DNA from: Palleronia sp. LCG004
GTDB taxonomy: Bacteria; Pseudomonadota; Alphaproteobacteria; Rhodobacterales; Rhodobacteraceae
Length of the DNA stretch: 64,000 nt
Assembly: GCF_032931615.1 (NCBI RefSeq)
Contig: NZ_CP136762.1
Location: forward strand, 62,001 to 126,000
Direction of reading: 5' to 3'
Numbering within the stretch: position 1 is the first letter of the stretch; the number at the start of each line of letters is the position of its first letter. The translations under genes and the position numbers were made by a program. The notes beneath the pieces are model-generated. The model worked only from the letters and a program-made list of their open reading frames with translations, had not been told where the DNA came from and did not search any database. Below, one piece after another: positions 52,515-60,519 of the stretch.

Positions 52515-53714
52515 TCAGGTCACCCGGCCCCGGCGGTGGTATTTCGGATCGTCCCAGGCGCGGGTCCCGAGGATCTCGCCCAGGATCGCGGCCGCCGCGC
52601 GGATGTCCTCCTCGTCGAGATAGAGCGGCGTGAAGCCGAACCGCATGATGTCGGGCGCGCGGAAATCGCCGATCACGCCCCGGTCGATCAGCGCCTGCAT
52701 CGCGGGATAGCCATGCTCGAACGCGAACGAGACCTGGCTGCCGCGCCGGTCCGGATCGCGCGGGCTCGCCAGCGTCAGGTCGGGGCACCGTGCCTCGACC
52801 TCCGCGATGAACAGCTCGCTCAGGCGGATCGACGCCTCGCGGATCGCGGACATCTCGACGCCCTCCCAGACGGTCAGCGCCTGCTCGAGGGCCGCGAGTT
52901 GCAGCACCGGCGGCGTGCCCACGCGCATCCGCTCGATGCCCGGTGCCGGATCGTAGTCGCGCACGAACGCGAAGGGCTCGGAATGGCCCATCCACCCGGC
53001 CAGCGCGGGCTCCATCACCTCCGCGATCTCGTCGCGGGCATAGATGAAGGCGGGCGCGCCCGGCCCGCCATTGAGGTACTTGTAGGTGCAGCCGACCGCG
53101 AATTCGCAATTCGACCCGGCCAGATCGACCGGCACGGCCCCCGCGCTGTGCGCGAGATCCCAGAGCATCACCGCCCCCGCCGCATGCGCGGCCCCGGTGA
53201 TCTCCTCCATGTCATGCAGACGGCCGGTGCGGTAATCGACCTGCGTGATCATCGCCACGGCCACATCCTCGTCCAGCGCGCCCGCCACCTCCTCGGGGGC
53301 CACGATCCGCAACTCGTGATCCCGGTCGAGCTGCCGGATCAGCCCCTGCGCGACATAGAGGTCCGACGGAAAGTTGCCGCTGTCCGTCAGGATCACCCGC
53401 CGTCCGGGCCGCAGCTTCAGGCCCGCCGACAGCGCCTGGAACAGCTTGATCGACAACGTGTCGCCCATCGTGACGCTGCCCTCGGGCGCACCGATCAGGC
53501 GGGCCACCCTCGCGCCCACCCGCGACGGCAGATCCATCCAGTGGTTGTCGTTCCACGCCTTGATGAGGTTGCGCGCCCATTCGTCCCGCATCACCTCCTC
53601 GACCCGCTCCTGCGTGCCCCTCGGCATGGGCCCGAGCGAATTGCCGTCGAGGTAACGGATGCCATCGGGCAGATCGAAACGATCCTTCATCGGCAACGAG
53701 GGGGCTGTGTTCAT
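52515..53714 (-). CDS. kynU: Kynureninase
   Basis: 399 residues, fold-type I PLP enzyme. The PLP lysine is K212 in CTYKYLNGGPGAP; other kynureninase markers are YLDGNSLGPMP, NDNHWMDLPSRVGARVARLIGA, DSGNFPSDLYVAQGL, LWDLAHSAGAVPVDL, GWMGHSEPFAF and FGFTPLYL. It splits L-kynurenine to anthranilate and alanine in tryptophan breakdown. kynA and kynB are absent from the window. It lies 141 bases upstream of a metal-chelate-type importer on the same strand. Confidence 0.93.
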   Translation of the reverse strand: MNTAPSLPMKDRFDLPDGIRYLDGNSLGPMPRGTQERVEEVMRDEWARNLIKAWNDNHWMDLPSRVGARVARLIGAPEGSVTMGDTLSIKLFQALSAGLKLRPGRRVILTDSGNFPSDLYVAQGLIRQLDRDHELRIVAPEEVAGALDEDVAVAMITQVDYRTGRLHDMEEITGAAHAAGAVMLWDLAHSAGAVPVDLAGSNCEFAVGCTYKYLNGGPGAPAFIYARDEIAEVMEPALAGWMGHSEPFAFVRDYDPAPGIERMRVGTPPVLQLAALEQALTVWEGVEMSAIREASIRLSELFIAEVEARCPDLTLASPRDPDRRGSQVSFAFEHGYPAMQALIDRGVIGDFRAPDIMRFGFTPLYLDEEDIRAAAAILGEILGTRAWDDPKYHRRGRVT

Positions 53715-53898
53715 CGGATCGGGCCTGCTGGTGACGACATGGGGGCGGAAAGCGCCTGCCCCACAAGGGACCGGAGCTTCGGCCGGATGTCCAGCCGCAC
53801 CGGGACGCATCCACGGGACGCATCGCCCCCACCCGTCCAAGCGACCCGCATGTGCAGCTTGCAACCGACACCCGCAGGCCTTGTATTGACGGCAGGCA

Positions 53899-53916
53899 CA
53901 CAAATGTTGTTTTGTG
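53899..53916. promoter_or_regulatory. Operator of the toxin-antitoxin operon
   Basis: CACAAA-TGTTGT-TTTGTG is a perfect inverted repeat 25 bases before the antitoxin start. A TTGACG -35-like box lies at 53886-53891. Ribbon-helix-helix antitoxins repress their own operon by binding such repeats. Confidence 0.6.
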
Positions 53917-53941
53917 GGTCCCGAACAGTCAGGAACGCCGG

Positions 53942-54208
53942 ATGCCACGTCTTTCGATAGATATCAGCCCCGAACAGCATCAGAAACTCAAGGCGATCGC
54001 CGCCCTGAGCGGTCAGAGCATCAAGGAATACGTTCTGCGCCGCACGCTCAGCGATGCCCCTGCCCTCGACGGCCTGTCCGAGGATCAGGCATTCGCCGCG
54101 CTTTCGCAGTTTCTCGAACCCAGGATCGATCAGGCCCGTCGCGGCGAATTCTCGACCCGCTCCATGGCCGAGATCCGCGCCGACGCCCGCAAGCAACTCG
54201 ACCGCTAG
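53942..54208 (+). CDS. Ribbon-helix-helix antitoxin (ParD type)
   Basis: 88 residues. The N-terminal ribbon-helix-helix (RLSIDISPEQHQKLKAIAALSGQSIKEYVLRRTL) binds DNA, and the acidic then basic C-terminal part (FLEPRIDQARRGEFSTRSMAEIRADARK) would wrap the toxin. It precedes the toxin gene by nine bases. On a plasmid this pair would stabilise inheritance, which fits its place beside repABC. Confidence 0.88.
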   Translation: MPRLSIDISPEQHQKLKAIAALSGQSIKEYVLRRTLSDAPALDGLSEDQAFAALSQFLEPRIDQARRGEFSTRSMAEIRADARKQLDR

Positions 54209-54217
54209 ATCCCCCGC

Positions 54218-54517
54218 ATGAAGAGCTACGACCTTACACTCGCGGCCGAAGACGATCTGCGCGAGATCTGGATCTACACGTACCGAACCTGGGGCCTCGA
54301 CCAGGCCGACCGATATTTCGATCTGATCGAACGTTGCCTCGATGCCGTCGGCGACGGCCGCGCCGCCTCGCGATCCTTCGACACGCTTCCCGACGGCATC
54401 CACATCCATCGGTGCGAGCATCACTACATCGTCTGGCTCGACGTCGCCCGCCCGGTCGTCATCGCCATCCTGCACGAACGCATGGACATCGTCCGGCACC
54501 TGGACGACCGGATGTAA
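54218..54517 (+). CDS. RelE/ParE-superfamily toxin
   Basis: 99 residues. The ParE fold shows in YDLTLAAEDDLREIWIYTYRTWGLDQADRYFDLIERCLDAV and the C-terminal GIHIHRCEHHYIVWLDVARPVVIAILHERMD. The family either poisons DNA gyrase (ParE) or cuts ribosome-bound mRNA (RelE). The tyrosine-rich first helices and the ParD-type partner favour ParE. Confidence 0.88.
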   Translation: MKSYDLTLAAEDDLREIWIYTYRTWGLDQADRYFDLIERCLDAVGDGRAASRSFDTLPDGIHIHRCEHHYIVWLDVARPVVIAILHERMDIVRHLDDRM

Positions 54518-54837
54518 TCGCCACGCGTCTGCGCGCTCGTATCCTCGGAACCGGTAACGATCCCGGCATGCAGATCCCGCTGCATTCGCCGCTCCCGTGA
54601 AAGCCCGACCGGAAAGCTGGTCCGGTCTTCAAGATCCGTCCGCGGTCCGCAAGAGCCCAAGGAATTCGCAGACGCAGGAAGTCTCATCCTCACGATGACC
54701 TTCGGCGCGCCCTTTGCATCGCTGATTACCCCATGCCGGTCGAGGTGTCTCATCGCGTCGCGGAAGTCCATTCTACGGTTTGTGCCGAGACACCGCTGGC
54801 AGCGAACCGGCGCATCGCAATGCCCGAAACGTGCAAA
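54518..54837. other. Intergenic region beyond repC
   Basis: 320 bases without a convincing gene, between the ParE-type toxin and the first parS. It contains an inverted repeat GGTGTCTC (54744-54751) / GAGACACC (54787-54794) with 35 bases between the arms. The stretch may belong to the partition or termination region of repC. Confidence 0.45.
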
Positions 54838-54853
54838 GTTGACAGCTGTCAAC
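54838..54853. other. parS: parS centromere site 1
   Basis: GTTGACAGCTGTCAAC, a perfect 16-base palindrome that fits the repABC parS consensus GTT-N4-GC-N4-AAC. It lies 65 bases past the repC stop. Expected binding site of RepB. Confidence 0.85.
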
Positions 54854-54906
54854 TTTTCGCAAACGCCCAGTCCGCAGCCCGAACAAATCAGTCAGTCCGA
54901 CCAAAA

Positions 54907-54922
54907 GTTGACAGCTGTCAAC
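54907..54922. other. parS: parS centromere site 2, overlapping the repC stop codon
   Basis: A second identical palindrome GTTGACAGCTGTCAAC, 69 bases from the first. Its bases 54918-54920 are the stop codon of repC, so the last codons of repC lie in a centromere site. Confidence 0.85.
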
Positions 54923-55991
54923 TTTGCGCCGCCGAAAGCGACCCCAGCATCACCTTCGACGAAAACGCCCCATGCCTGGCCTTCCGAACAAGAACCGTAA
55001 GATACGCACTGGGATTGCGGATCTCACTCGTTCTCTGAACAAGCGCCGCCAAAGTCGCCGCCGCTGCCCTCGGTCCCATCGCATCGACAGCCTGTGACCA
55101 GAGCTTCGGCCCGATCCCGATCATTCTCCCAAGCATCTCGACGCTGGCAAAAAGCGATGACCAATCCTTGGTGCCTCCCGGGCAGAAGCTTTCGATATCC
55201 GGGCAGACCTCCCGGACATGCTCCAGCGTGGGCTCATTCGGTGGGGCCGTACTTTCATCAGGGTAATATGGTTTCGATCTCTGATGGTGCCGCTCATTCT
55301 GAGTGTCATTGCCGCTCACTTCCGACCTTTTGGCAGCAGCCAACCGCGACCTGAGCGCGTCCAGAACGACGGCCAACCGCGCGCGCATTTCGGCGACGGC
55401 TTCCTTCGACAGAACCCGGCGCAGGGCCTTTCGGATTTCCGTGAAGACACTTTCGCTCTCGTCGGCGGAAAGGTCGGATGCTTCGCGGAGATCGACGGCG
55501 AGGTCCTCGCGCTGTCGGCGGAGTTCTTCCGCTTCCGCCTCGACCATCTCGGCGGCTTCCGCGATCTCGCCGGCACGTTGCAGCAGGGGGGTCAGGTCGA
55601 AGCCGAAGGCCCGGCCCTGATCGCCATCGCGGGCGCGGCGGGCATAGCGCTTGCCGTTGGGGCTGTCGCGCCGGATCAGGAAGCCCGCGCGGACCAGATG
55701 GCCGAGGTGACGGCGCAGGGTGCTTTCGGGCATTCCATGAACCCGGGCGGAGAGGGTGGCGTTCGAGGGGAACACGACAAGGGATTCCGCGGGGTCGAGC
55801 TCGTTCCTCGGATGAAAGGTGAGGAGCGCGTTGAGGACCCCCAGCGTCCGGTCGGAAAGACCGAAGGTCCGGCGGCACACGGCCAGCCGTTTGAAGAGGG
55901 GCCATTTCGGGAGCCGGGGCAGGGGGGAAGCTGACGATCGGTCAGCCGCAAGAGGCCGTTCGCCCGGGGGCGTCGGAAGAAATCGGTCCAT
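54918..55991 (-). CDS. repC: Replication initiator RepC
   Basis: 357 residues from the ATG at 55991; a TTG at 56009 would add six. The RepC start region (LPKWPLFKRLAVCRRTFGLSDRTLGVLNALLTFHPR) and its winged-helix (PSNATLSARVHGMPESTLRRHLGHLVRAGFLIRRDSPNGKRYARR) are clear. A coiled middle section (residues ~145-235) is rich in Glu/Arg, and the C-terminus carries the second conserved domain (LFASVEMLGRMIGIGPKLWSQAVDAMGPRAAAATLAALVQR... IRNPSAYLTVLVRKA). RepC starts replication, and in this family the origin lies within the repC coding sequence. It is slightly shorter than the common ~400 residues. Confidence 0.92.
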   Translation of the reverse strand: MDRFLPTPPGERPLAADRSSASPLPRLPKWPLFKRLAVCRRTFGLSDRTLGVLNALLTFHPRNELDPAESLVVFPSNATLSARVHGMPESTLRRHLGHLVRAGFLIRRDSPNGKRYARRARDGDQGRAFGFDLTPLLQRAGEIAEAAEMVEAEAEELRRQREDLAVDLREASDLSADESESVFTEIRKALRRVLSKEAVAEMRARLAVVLDALRSRLAAAKRSEVSGNDTQNERHHQRSKPYYPDESTAPPNEPTLEHVREVCPDIESFCPGGTKDWSSLFASVEMLGRMIGIGPKLWSQAVDAMGPRAAAATLAALVQRTSEIRNPSAYLTVLVRKARHGAFSSKVMLGSLSAAQS

Positions 55992-56038
55992 TATCTTATC
56001 ACGAGGCAAGACTTATCCGCCCCGTCGACCCGACGGGT

Positions 56039-56054
56039 GTTGACAGCTGTCAAC
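56039..56054. other. parS: parS centromere site 3, in the repC leader
   Basis: A third identical GTTGACAGCTGTCAAC, between repB and repC. On the plus strand its TTGACA (56040-56045) also forms the -35 box of the antisense RNA promoter, so RepB binding here could change antisense RNA synthesis. Confidence 0.85.
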
Positions 56055-56068
56055 TTGAGCGGCTAGCT
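56040..56068 (+). promoter_or_regulatory. Promoter of the antisense RNA
   Basis: TTGACA (56040-56045), a 17-base spacer and CTAGCT (56063-56068). A consensus -35 with a weak -10. Transcription should start near 56075, opposite to the repABC message. Confidence 0.65.
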
Positions 56069-56074
56069 TGCTGA

Positions 56075-56130
56075 TTGTCAGATCTACAAGACCAGCCTCT
56101 CGGACTTCGGTTCGGGGGGCTTTTTATTTT
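56075..56130 (+). ncRNA. Counter-transcribed antisense RNA (ctRNA) of repABC
   Basis: Known repABC plasmids encode a small antisense RNA in the repB-repC gap that limits RepC synthesis and determines incompatibility. Here a promoter at 56040-56068 and a strong terminator at 56094-56130 define an RNA of about 50-55 nucleotides on the strand opposite to repC, in exactly that gap. It would pair with the repC leader. The start is estimated from the promoter. Confidence 0.8.
56094..56130 (+). terminator. Intrinsic terminator of the ctRNA
   Basis: A 12-base-pair stem (with three G-T pairs) closed by a C-TTCG-G tetraloop at 56094-56121, followed by TTTTATTTT. This is the clearest rho-independent terminator in the window. 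The same fold is the main target-recognition loop in known repABC antisense RNAs. Confidence 0.85.
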
Positions 56131-56184
56131 CTGGTCTGCCTGGTCGTGCTCCTGTTTGTGGTTTCTACTGCTCGGGTCGGGACC

Positions 56185-57195
56185 TTACGGTCCCTCTTCG
56201 CCGCGGCCGTTCAGCCAGTCGCGGTGAATTCTGTCGAGGTTCTCGGCGAGCCAGGTGTCGAAGCCCCTGCCTCGGGCCGCGGAGATTTCGATCCTCGTGC
56301 TTTTCGGGCCGCGCGTGAGGTGGCCGTAGGCGACGCCGTCGGGGCGTTTCAGCGGCTCTCTCGGGGGGCGCGGGACGGGGGCCTGGCGGGGCACCGTACG
56401 GTCCTTGCGCGTCAGCCATTCGTGGAGGTAGTCGAAGCGCGCATCCGACCCGTCGGAGGGGCAGCTCGAGAGCATGGTCTCGGCATCCTCGATGTCGTAC
56501 TCGGCTTCGGTCCAGCGGCGGGAGAAGTCGAGCCAGCGGTCGCGGCCGATGCCGGGGGCGGCACCGATCGTCTCGATCAGCTCGACCGGAAGCGATTCGG
56601 ATATGGAAATCATACGCGAAATCAATGTCTTATCTGTCGAAAGCGCGTCGCCGATGATCTTGCGGTCGTAGCCGGCCTCGATCATCTGGCGGGCGAAGTT
56701 CACCCGCTCGATGAAGCTGAGGTCGCGGCGGGCCGAGTTCTCCTGGCCCTGCGCCATGATCGCCTCGCGATCGTCGAGATCGCGGATCATCGCCTTCACG
56801 GGCTGGCCCAGATCGCGCAGCGCCAGCACCCGGCGGCGGCCATAGACGATCTGGTAGCGATCCGCCGTCTCGGGGTGATGCCGCACGAGGATCGGGACCT
56901 GCTGACCGTAGGTCTTGAGCGAGTCCATCAGCAGGGCATGGTCGGCATCGTCGTGTTCGAGCCGGTCCTGCAGGCCGCCCGCCTCGATCGTGAAGGGATC
57001 GAGATCGACGATGGAGCGGGTCTTGAGGTCGGCGATCGACTGCGACACCGCGCCGATCGCGCCCTTGGAATAGCGCGGGCCCGCGCGCTTGCGCGGGGCG
57101 TCGGGGCCGGGCGATTGCGGGTCTGGCTTCGGGGCGGGGGAGGGGGAGTCCTCGTCCTCGCCCATGAGGCCCTTCATCAGATCCTTGCGAGCCAT
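56185..57195 (-). CDS. repB: Plasmid partition protein RepB (ParB family)
   Basis: 336 residues. ParB boxes are QQVPILVRHHP, IVYGRRRVLALRDLG (the GRRR box) and MAQGQENSARRDLSFIERVNFARQMI, followed by a helix-turn-helix (DRKIIGDALSTDKTLISRMISISESLP). It binds the parS palindromes and is moved by RepA to segregate the plasmid. Its start overlaps the repA stop by one base. Three parS sites are close by. Confidence 0.93.
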   Translation of the reverse strand: MARKDLMKGLMGEDEDSPSPAPKPDPQSPGPDAPRKRAGPRYSKGAIGAVSQSIADLKTRSIVDLDPFTIEAGGLQDRLEHDDADHALLMDSLKTYGQQVPILVRHHPETADRYQIVYGRRRVLALRDLGQPVKAMIRDLDDREAIMAQGQENSARRDLSFIERVNFARQMIEAGYDRKIIGDALSTDKTLISRMISISESLPVELIETIGAAPGIGRDRWLDFSRRWTEAEYDIEDAETMLSSCPSDGSDARFDYLHEWLTRKDRTVPRQAPVPRPPREPLKRPDGVAYGHLTRGPKSTRIEISAARGRGFDTWLAENLDRIHRDWLNGRGEEGP

Positions 57196-58367
57196 CAGCT
57201 CCTCCCCCAGGCGGTCTGGATCAGGCCCTCGATCTCGCCGTTGACGGCGTTGAGGCTTTCCATCGCGCGGTCGTAGGTCGAGCGGGTGAACTGGCTTTTC
57301 TCGACCTCGTAGAGGGTCTGCTTGGTGATGCCCGCATCCGAAATCGCGGTCGATTTCAGTACGGTATGGTTCAGCACATGCTCGCCGAACATGGAGCGCA
57401 TGAAGCTGACCATCTGGTTCTGCGGCCCGTCGCCCGGCTCGTAGCGGGTGACGACGTAGCGCAGCCAGTCATAGCTCATGTCGCCGCCCGCCTCGGAGAC
57501 CACGCCTAGCAGGTTCGAGGTCATCAGCAGGAACTGGCACATCGACATGACGTCGAGCATCTGCGGATGCACCGTCACGAGGATCGCGGTCGCGGCCGAC
57601 AGGGCCGACATCGTGAGATAGCCCAGCTGCGGCGGGCAATCGATCACGACGAGATCGTATTCGTCCTCGATCTCGGCCAGGACCGAGCCGATCTTGGTGA
57701 AGAACATCGCCCCGTCGCGGTTCATCAGCGCCCGGGGGGTGTCGTGCTCGAACTCCATGAGGTCGAGATTGCCCGGCACGATGTCGAGATTGGGGAAATA
57801 GGTGCGCTGGATCACGTCGCGGATCGGCACCGGGTCCTCGTAGCGGATCGCGTCGTAGAGCGTTCCGCCGTCGAGCAGGTCGAATTCGGGCTGGAATCCG
57901 TGCAGCGCCGAGAGCGAGGCCTGCGGATCGAGGTCGATCGTCAGGACGCGGTAGCCGTCGAGCGCGCATTTCTGCGCCAGATGCGCCGAGGTCGTGGTCT
58001 TGCCCGACCCGCCCTTGAAGTTGATCACGGTGATGACCTGCAGGTGGTCGCCCTCGCGACGGCCGGGCAGGTAGGTGCCGGGATGCTTCGCGCCCTTTTC
58101 CAGGTATTGCCGCAGCTCGATGATGTGTTCGGGGGTATAGAGCCTGCGCCCGCCGGAGCCGGTTTCGGGATTGGGGCCCTTGCCGTCGAGCGAGAGTTTG
58201 CGAAGATAGGCGTCCTTGACCCCGAGGAGCTGCGCGACCTCGCCCGAGGTGAAGCGCCTCAGCTCCTTGCGGGAATGGGGCGGGAAGAGCTGTTCGCGGT
58301 GCTTCTTCAGACGCTCGGACAACTTCTCGGCGTGGTCGCCGACAAGCGCGTCGATTCTCTGGTTCAT
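57195..58367 (-). CDS. repA: Plasmid partition ATPase RepA (ParA family)
   Basis: 390 residues. The N-terminal MerR-like DNA-binding region (RFTSGEVAQLLGVKDAYLRKLSLDGKGP... GGRRLYTPEHIIELRQYL) is used for autorepression. The deviant Walker A is KGGSGKTT (118-125), A' is TIDLDPQAS, and Walker B is LVVIDCPPQLG. RepA moves RepB-parS complexes and, with RepB, represses the repABC promoter upstream. The start ATG has GAGGG. Confidence 0.93.
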   Translation of the reverse strand: MNQRIDALVGDHAEKLSERLKKHREQLFPPHSRKELRRFTSGEVAQLLGVKDAYLRKLSLDGKGPNPETGSGGRRLYTPEHIIELRQYLEKGAKHPGTYLPGRREGDHLQVITVINFKGGSGKTTTSAHLAQKCALDGYRVLTIDLDPQASLSALHGFQPEFDLLDGGTLYDAIRYEDPVPIRDVIQRTYFPNLDIVPGNLDLMEFEHDTPRALMNRDGAMFFTKIGSVLAEIEDEYDLVVIDCPPQLGYLTMSALSAATAILVTVHPQMLDVMSMCQFLLMTSNLLGVVSEAGGDMSYDWLRYVVTRYEPGDGPQNQMVSFMRSMFGEHVLNHTVLKSTAISDAGITKQTLYEVEKSQFTRSTYDRAMESLNAVNGEIEGLIQTAWGRS

Positions 58368-58806
58368 TACTGCCCTCGGTCTTGAGCCGATTATTACGGA
58401 TTTTGACGTTTTTTACCTCTTGTAGCGTAAGTGAAACGAGATCGCAGAGTCGGGCAAGGCTTTTTTTGCCCGCCGGAGGGGATTCCGCCCAAAAAACGGG
58501 GCCGAAAGTGCCCGCGCGGCGGGGCAGGGGGGCGATCGGTGCCGGTTCGCGGGCGATGCGCGCCGGAATCGGCGCGGCGCGGGGGGCGTCGGCGGCGGGC
58601 GGAGGTGCCCGATTCCTGCATCCCCGCGGGCCTTCCAATCATCGCCTTCGGGCCGCAGGTGTCGCCCTTCATTCCGCCGAGGGTCGGCGGCGACGGGGAC
58701 ACCGCCGGGCGACGATAACGGTTTCCAGCGCGGAGCCGGATGCTAGAGATGGCCCCGTCGCGGACGATCCGCGGCCGTTCATCCTTGCCAACCGGGAGAG
58801 GTCTTC
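58368..58806. other. repA upstream region
   Basis: 439 bases between repA (minus) and the PfkB gene (plus). The first 60 bases are AT-rich and should hold the repABC promoter. A short hairpin GGGCAA (58452-58457) / TTGCCC (58466-58471) sits beside a T7 run. The remainder (58490-58680) is very G+C-rich and shows no gene. Confidence 0.5.
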
Positions 58807-59697
58807 GTGGTCAAAGCATATGTCGTCGGCAACGTGGCGCTGGACGAGACGCTCTCCGTGGCGGACCTGCCCGCGCCGGGGGCCTCGATCTTCGGGGCGA
58901 CGCTGTCGCACGATCTGGGCGGCAAGGGGGCGAACCAGGCCATCGCGCTCGCCCGCGCGGGGATCGCCTGCCGCCTGATCGCGGCGGTCGGCTCCGATGC
59001 CCGTGCGGCGGAGATCGCGCAGCGCCTCGCCGCCGAGCCGCTGGAGGTCGAACTGGTCGAGATCGCGGACGTCGCGAGCGACTTCTCGATCATCCTGATG
59101 GCCGAGCGGGGCGAGAACGCGGTCATCACCACGCGCGAGGCCGCCACCGCGCTGAGCCCCGGGCGGGCGGTGCCGACGCTCGGGGATGCGGCGCGGGGGG
59201 ATCTGCTGGTGATGCAGGGGAACCTTTCGGGCGGGACGACGGCCGCGCTGCTGCGCGAGGCGCGGGCGCGCGGGATGCGGATCGCGGTCAATCCCTCGCC
59301 GCTGCAGCCCTATTTCGCGGAGCTGTGGCCGCTGGTGGACATGGCCTTCGTGAACGAGGGGGAGGCGGCGGCGCTCGGCGGTGTGGAGGCGCTGCGCGAT
59401 GCGGGCGTCGGGCAGCTGGTGCTGACGCTCGGCGAGGCGGGGGCCGAACTGATCGACGCGGACGGGTGCAGCCACGTGCCCGCATGTCCCTGCCGGGTCG
59501 TCGATACGACGGGGGCGGGCGACAGTTTCATGGCGGTGGCGCTCGCCTCGGCGCTGGGACGGGGCGGGCGGCTCGATCCCCTGGCGCTGGCGCATGGCGC
59601 GCGCGCGGCGGCGCATACGGTCGCGCAGGCCGGCACCGTGGCGGCCTTTCCGGACGTGGCGGGCATGGCGGAGATCCTCGCGCGGCGCGAGGCGTGA
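58807..59697 (+). CDS. PfkB-family sugar/nucleoside kinase (ribokinase-like)
   Basis: 296 residues from a GTG start. The N-terminal GGKGANQAIALARAG sugar-binding motif and the C-terminal DTTGAGDSFMAVALA (catalytic Asp and anion hole) are intact, as is VNEGEAAALGG. It phosphorylates a sugar, ribonucleoside or related alcohol with ATP. It is convergent with the RibD-type reductase gene (21 bases between stops), so it is not in that operon, though a functional link is possible. Confidence 0.9.
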   Translation: MVKAYVVGNVALDETLSVADLPAPGASIFGATLSHDLGGKGANQAIALARAGIACRLIAAVGSDARAAEIAQRLAAEPLEVELVEIADVASDFSIILMAERGENAVITTREAATALSPGRAVPTLGDAARGDLLVMQGNLSGGTTAALLREARARGMRIAVNPSPLQPYFAELWPLVDMAFVNEGEAAALGGVEALRDAGVGQLVLTLGEAGAELIDADGCSHVPACPCRVVDTTGAGDSFMAVALASALGRGGRLDPLALAHGARAAAHTVAQAGTVAAFPDVAGMAEILARREA

Positions 59698-59718
59698 GGC
59701 GACCGGGGGTGGCCGCGT

Positions 59719-60519
59719 TCAGTGCATCGGGCGGTTCGCCTCGGCCGCCTCGGGGCCGAAGCCGCAATCGAAGACCACGTCGCTGCCCAGCAGGAAGGTC
59801 CACATCTCGGGCCGGATCGCGTCGCTGAGCTTCTCCATCGGGTTGGGCAGGGTCAGCCCCTGCGGGCCGTCGCCGATCAGGAGGGGCGCGATCGAGACCT
59901 GCAGCCGGGTGAGCAGGCCCGCCTCGAGGAAGCGCGCGATGGTGATGCCGCCGCCCTCGACCAGAAGACTCTGCAACCCTTCGGAGCGGAGTGCCGAAAG
60001 GATCGCGGCCGGGTCGATCTGGCCGTCTGTCGCTGGCAGGCGGATGGCGGTGATGCCTTCGGGCCATGCGCGGTCCACGGATTGCACGACGATCCTGCGG
60101 GCCCCGTCATCGGCCAGGACCGGCGCATCGGCGGGCAGCCGGCCGCGCGGGTCGATGACGATGCGGGCGGGGTTCTGCCCGTCGCAGAGCCGCACGGTCA
60201 GGCGCGGATTGTCGTGGAGCGCGGTGCGGATGCCGATGATGACCCCGTCGACCAGCGCGCGCATCCGGTGCAGATGCGTGAGGCCGTCCTTGCCCGAGAC
60301 GTCGCGCGCGTCGCCCGTCACGGTCGCGACGCGGCCGTCGAGCGACTGGCCGATCTGCGCCACGGCGACCGGACCGAGATCGCGGCGCGCGAGGGGGCCG
60401 TAGAGGCGCAGGGCCGAGCGTTCGCCCTCGGTCCAGTCGCCGCAGCAATTGCAGGCCGTCCCCGCGCGGACGGCGAGAAGGCGCTCCCACGCGCGTTGGG
60501 TGACGTCAGTGTCGCACAT
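59719..60519 (-). CDS. RibD C-terminal-type reductase
   Basis: 266 residues. Only the reductase half of RibD is present: VAVAQIGQSLDGRVATVTGDARDVSGKDGLTHLHRMRALVDGVIIGIRTALHDNPRLTVR, then LLVEGGGITIARFLEAGL. The deaminase domain is absent; instead there is a ~45-residue N-terminus with a C23-x-C-C cluster. Family enzymes reduce the ribosyl group of the GTP cyclohydrolase II product with NADPH, or dihydrofolate/pterins. It overlaps the methyltransferase gene by 14 bases and ends the five-gene operon. Confidence 0.87.
   Translation of the reverse strand: MCDTDVTQRAWERLLAVRAGTACNCCGDWTEGERSALRLYGPLARRDLGPVAVAQIGQSLDGRVATVTGDARDVSGKDGLTHLHRMRALVDGVIIGIRTALHDNPRLTVRLCDGQNPARIVIDPRGRLPADAPVLADDGARRIVVQSVDRAWPEGITAIRLPATDGQIDPAAILSALRSEGLQSLLVEGGGITIARFLEAGLLTRLQVSIAPLLIGDGPQGLTLPNPMEKLSDAIRPEMWTFLLGSDVVFDCGFGPEAAEANRPMH

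Noticed and set aside
51762..53960. Long open frame on the plus strand opposite kynU
   Set aside because: Antisense to two clear genes; Arg/His-rich and without recognisable motifs.
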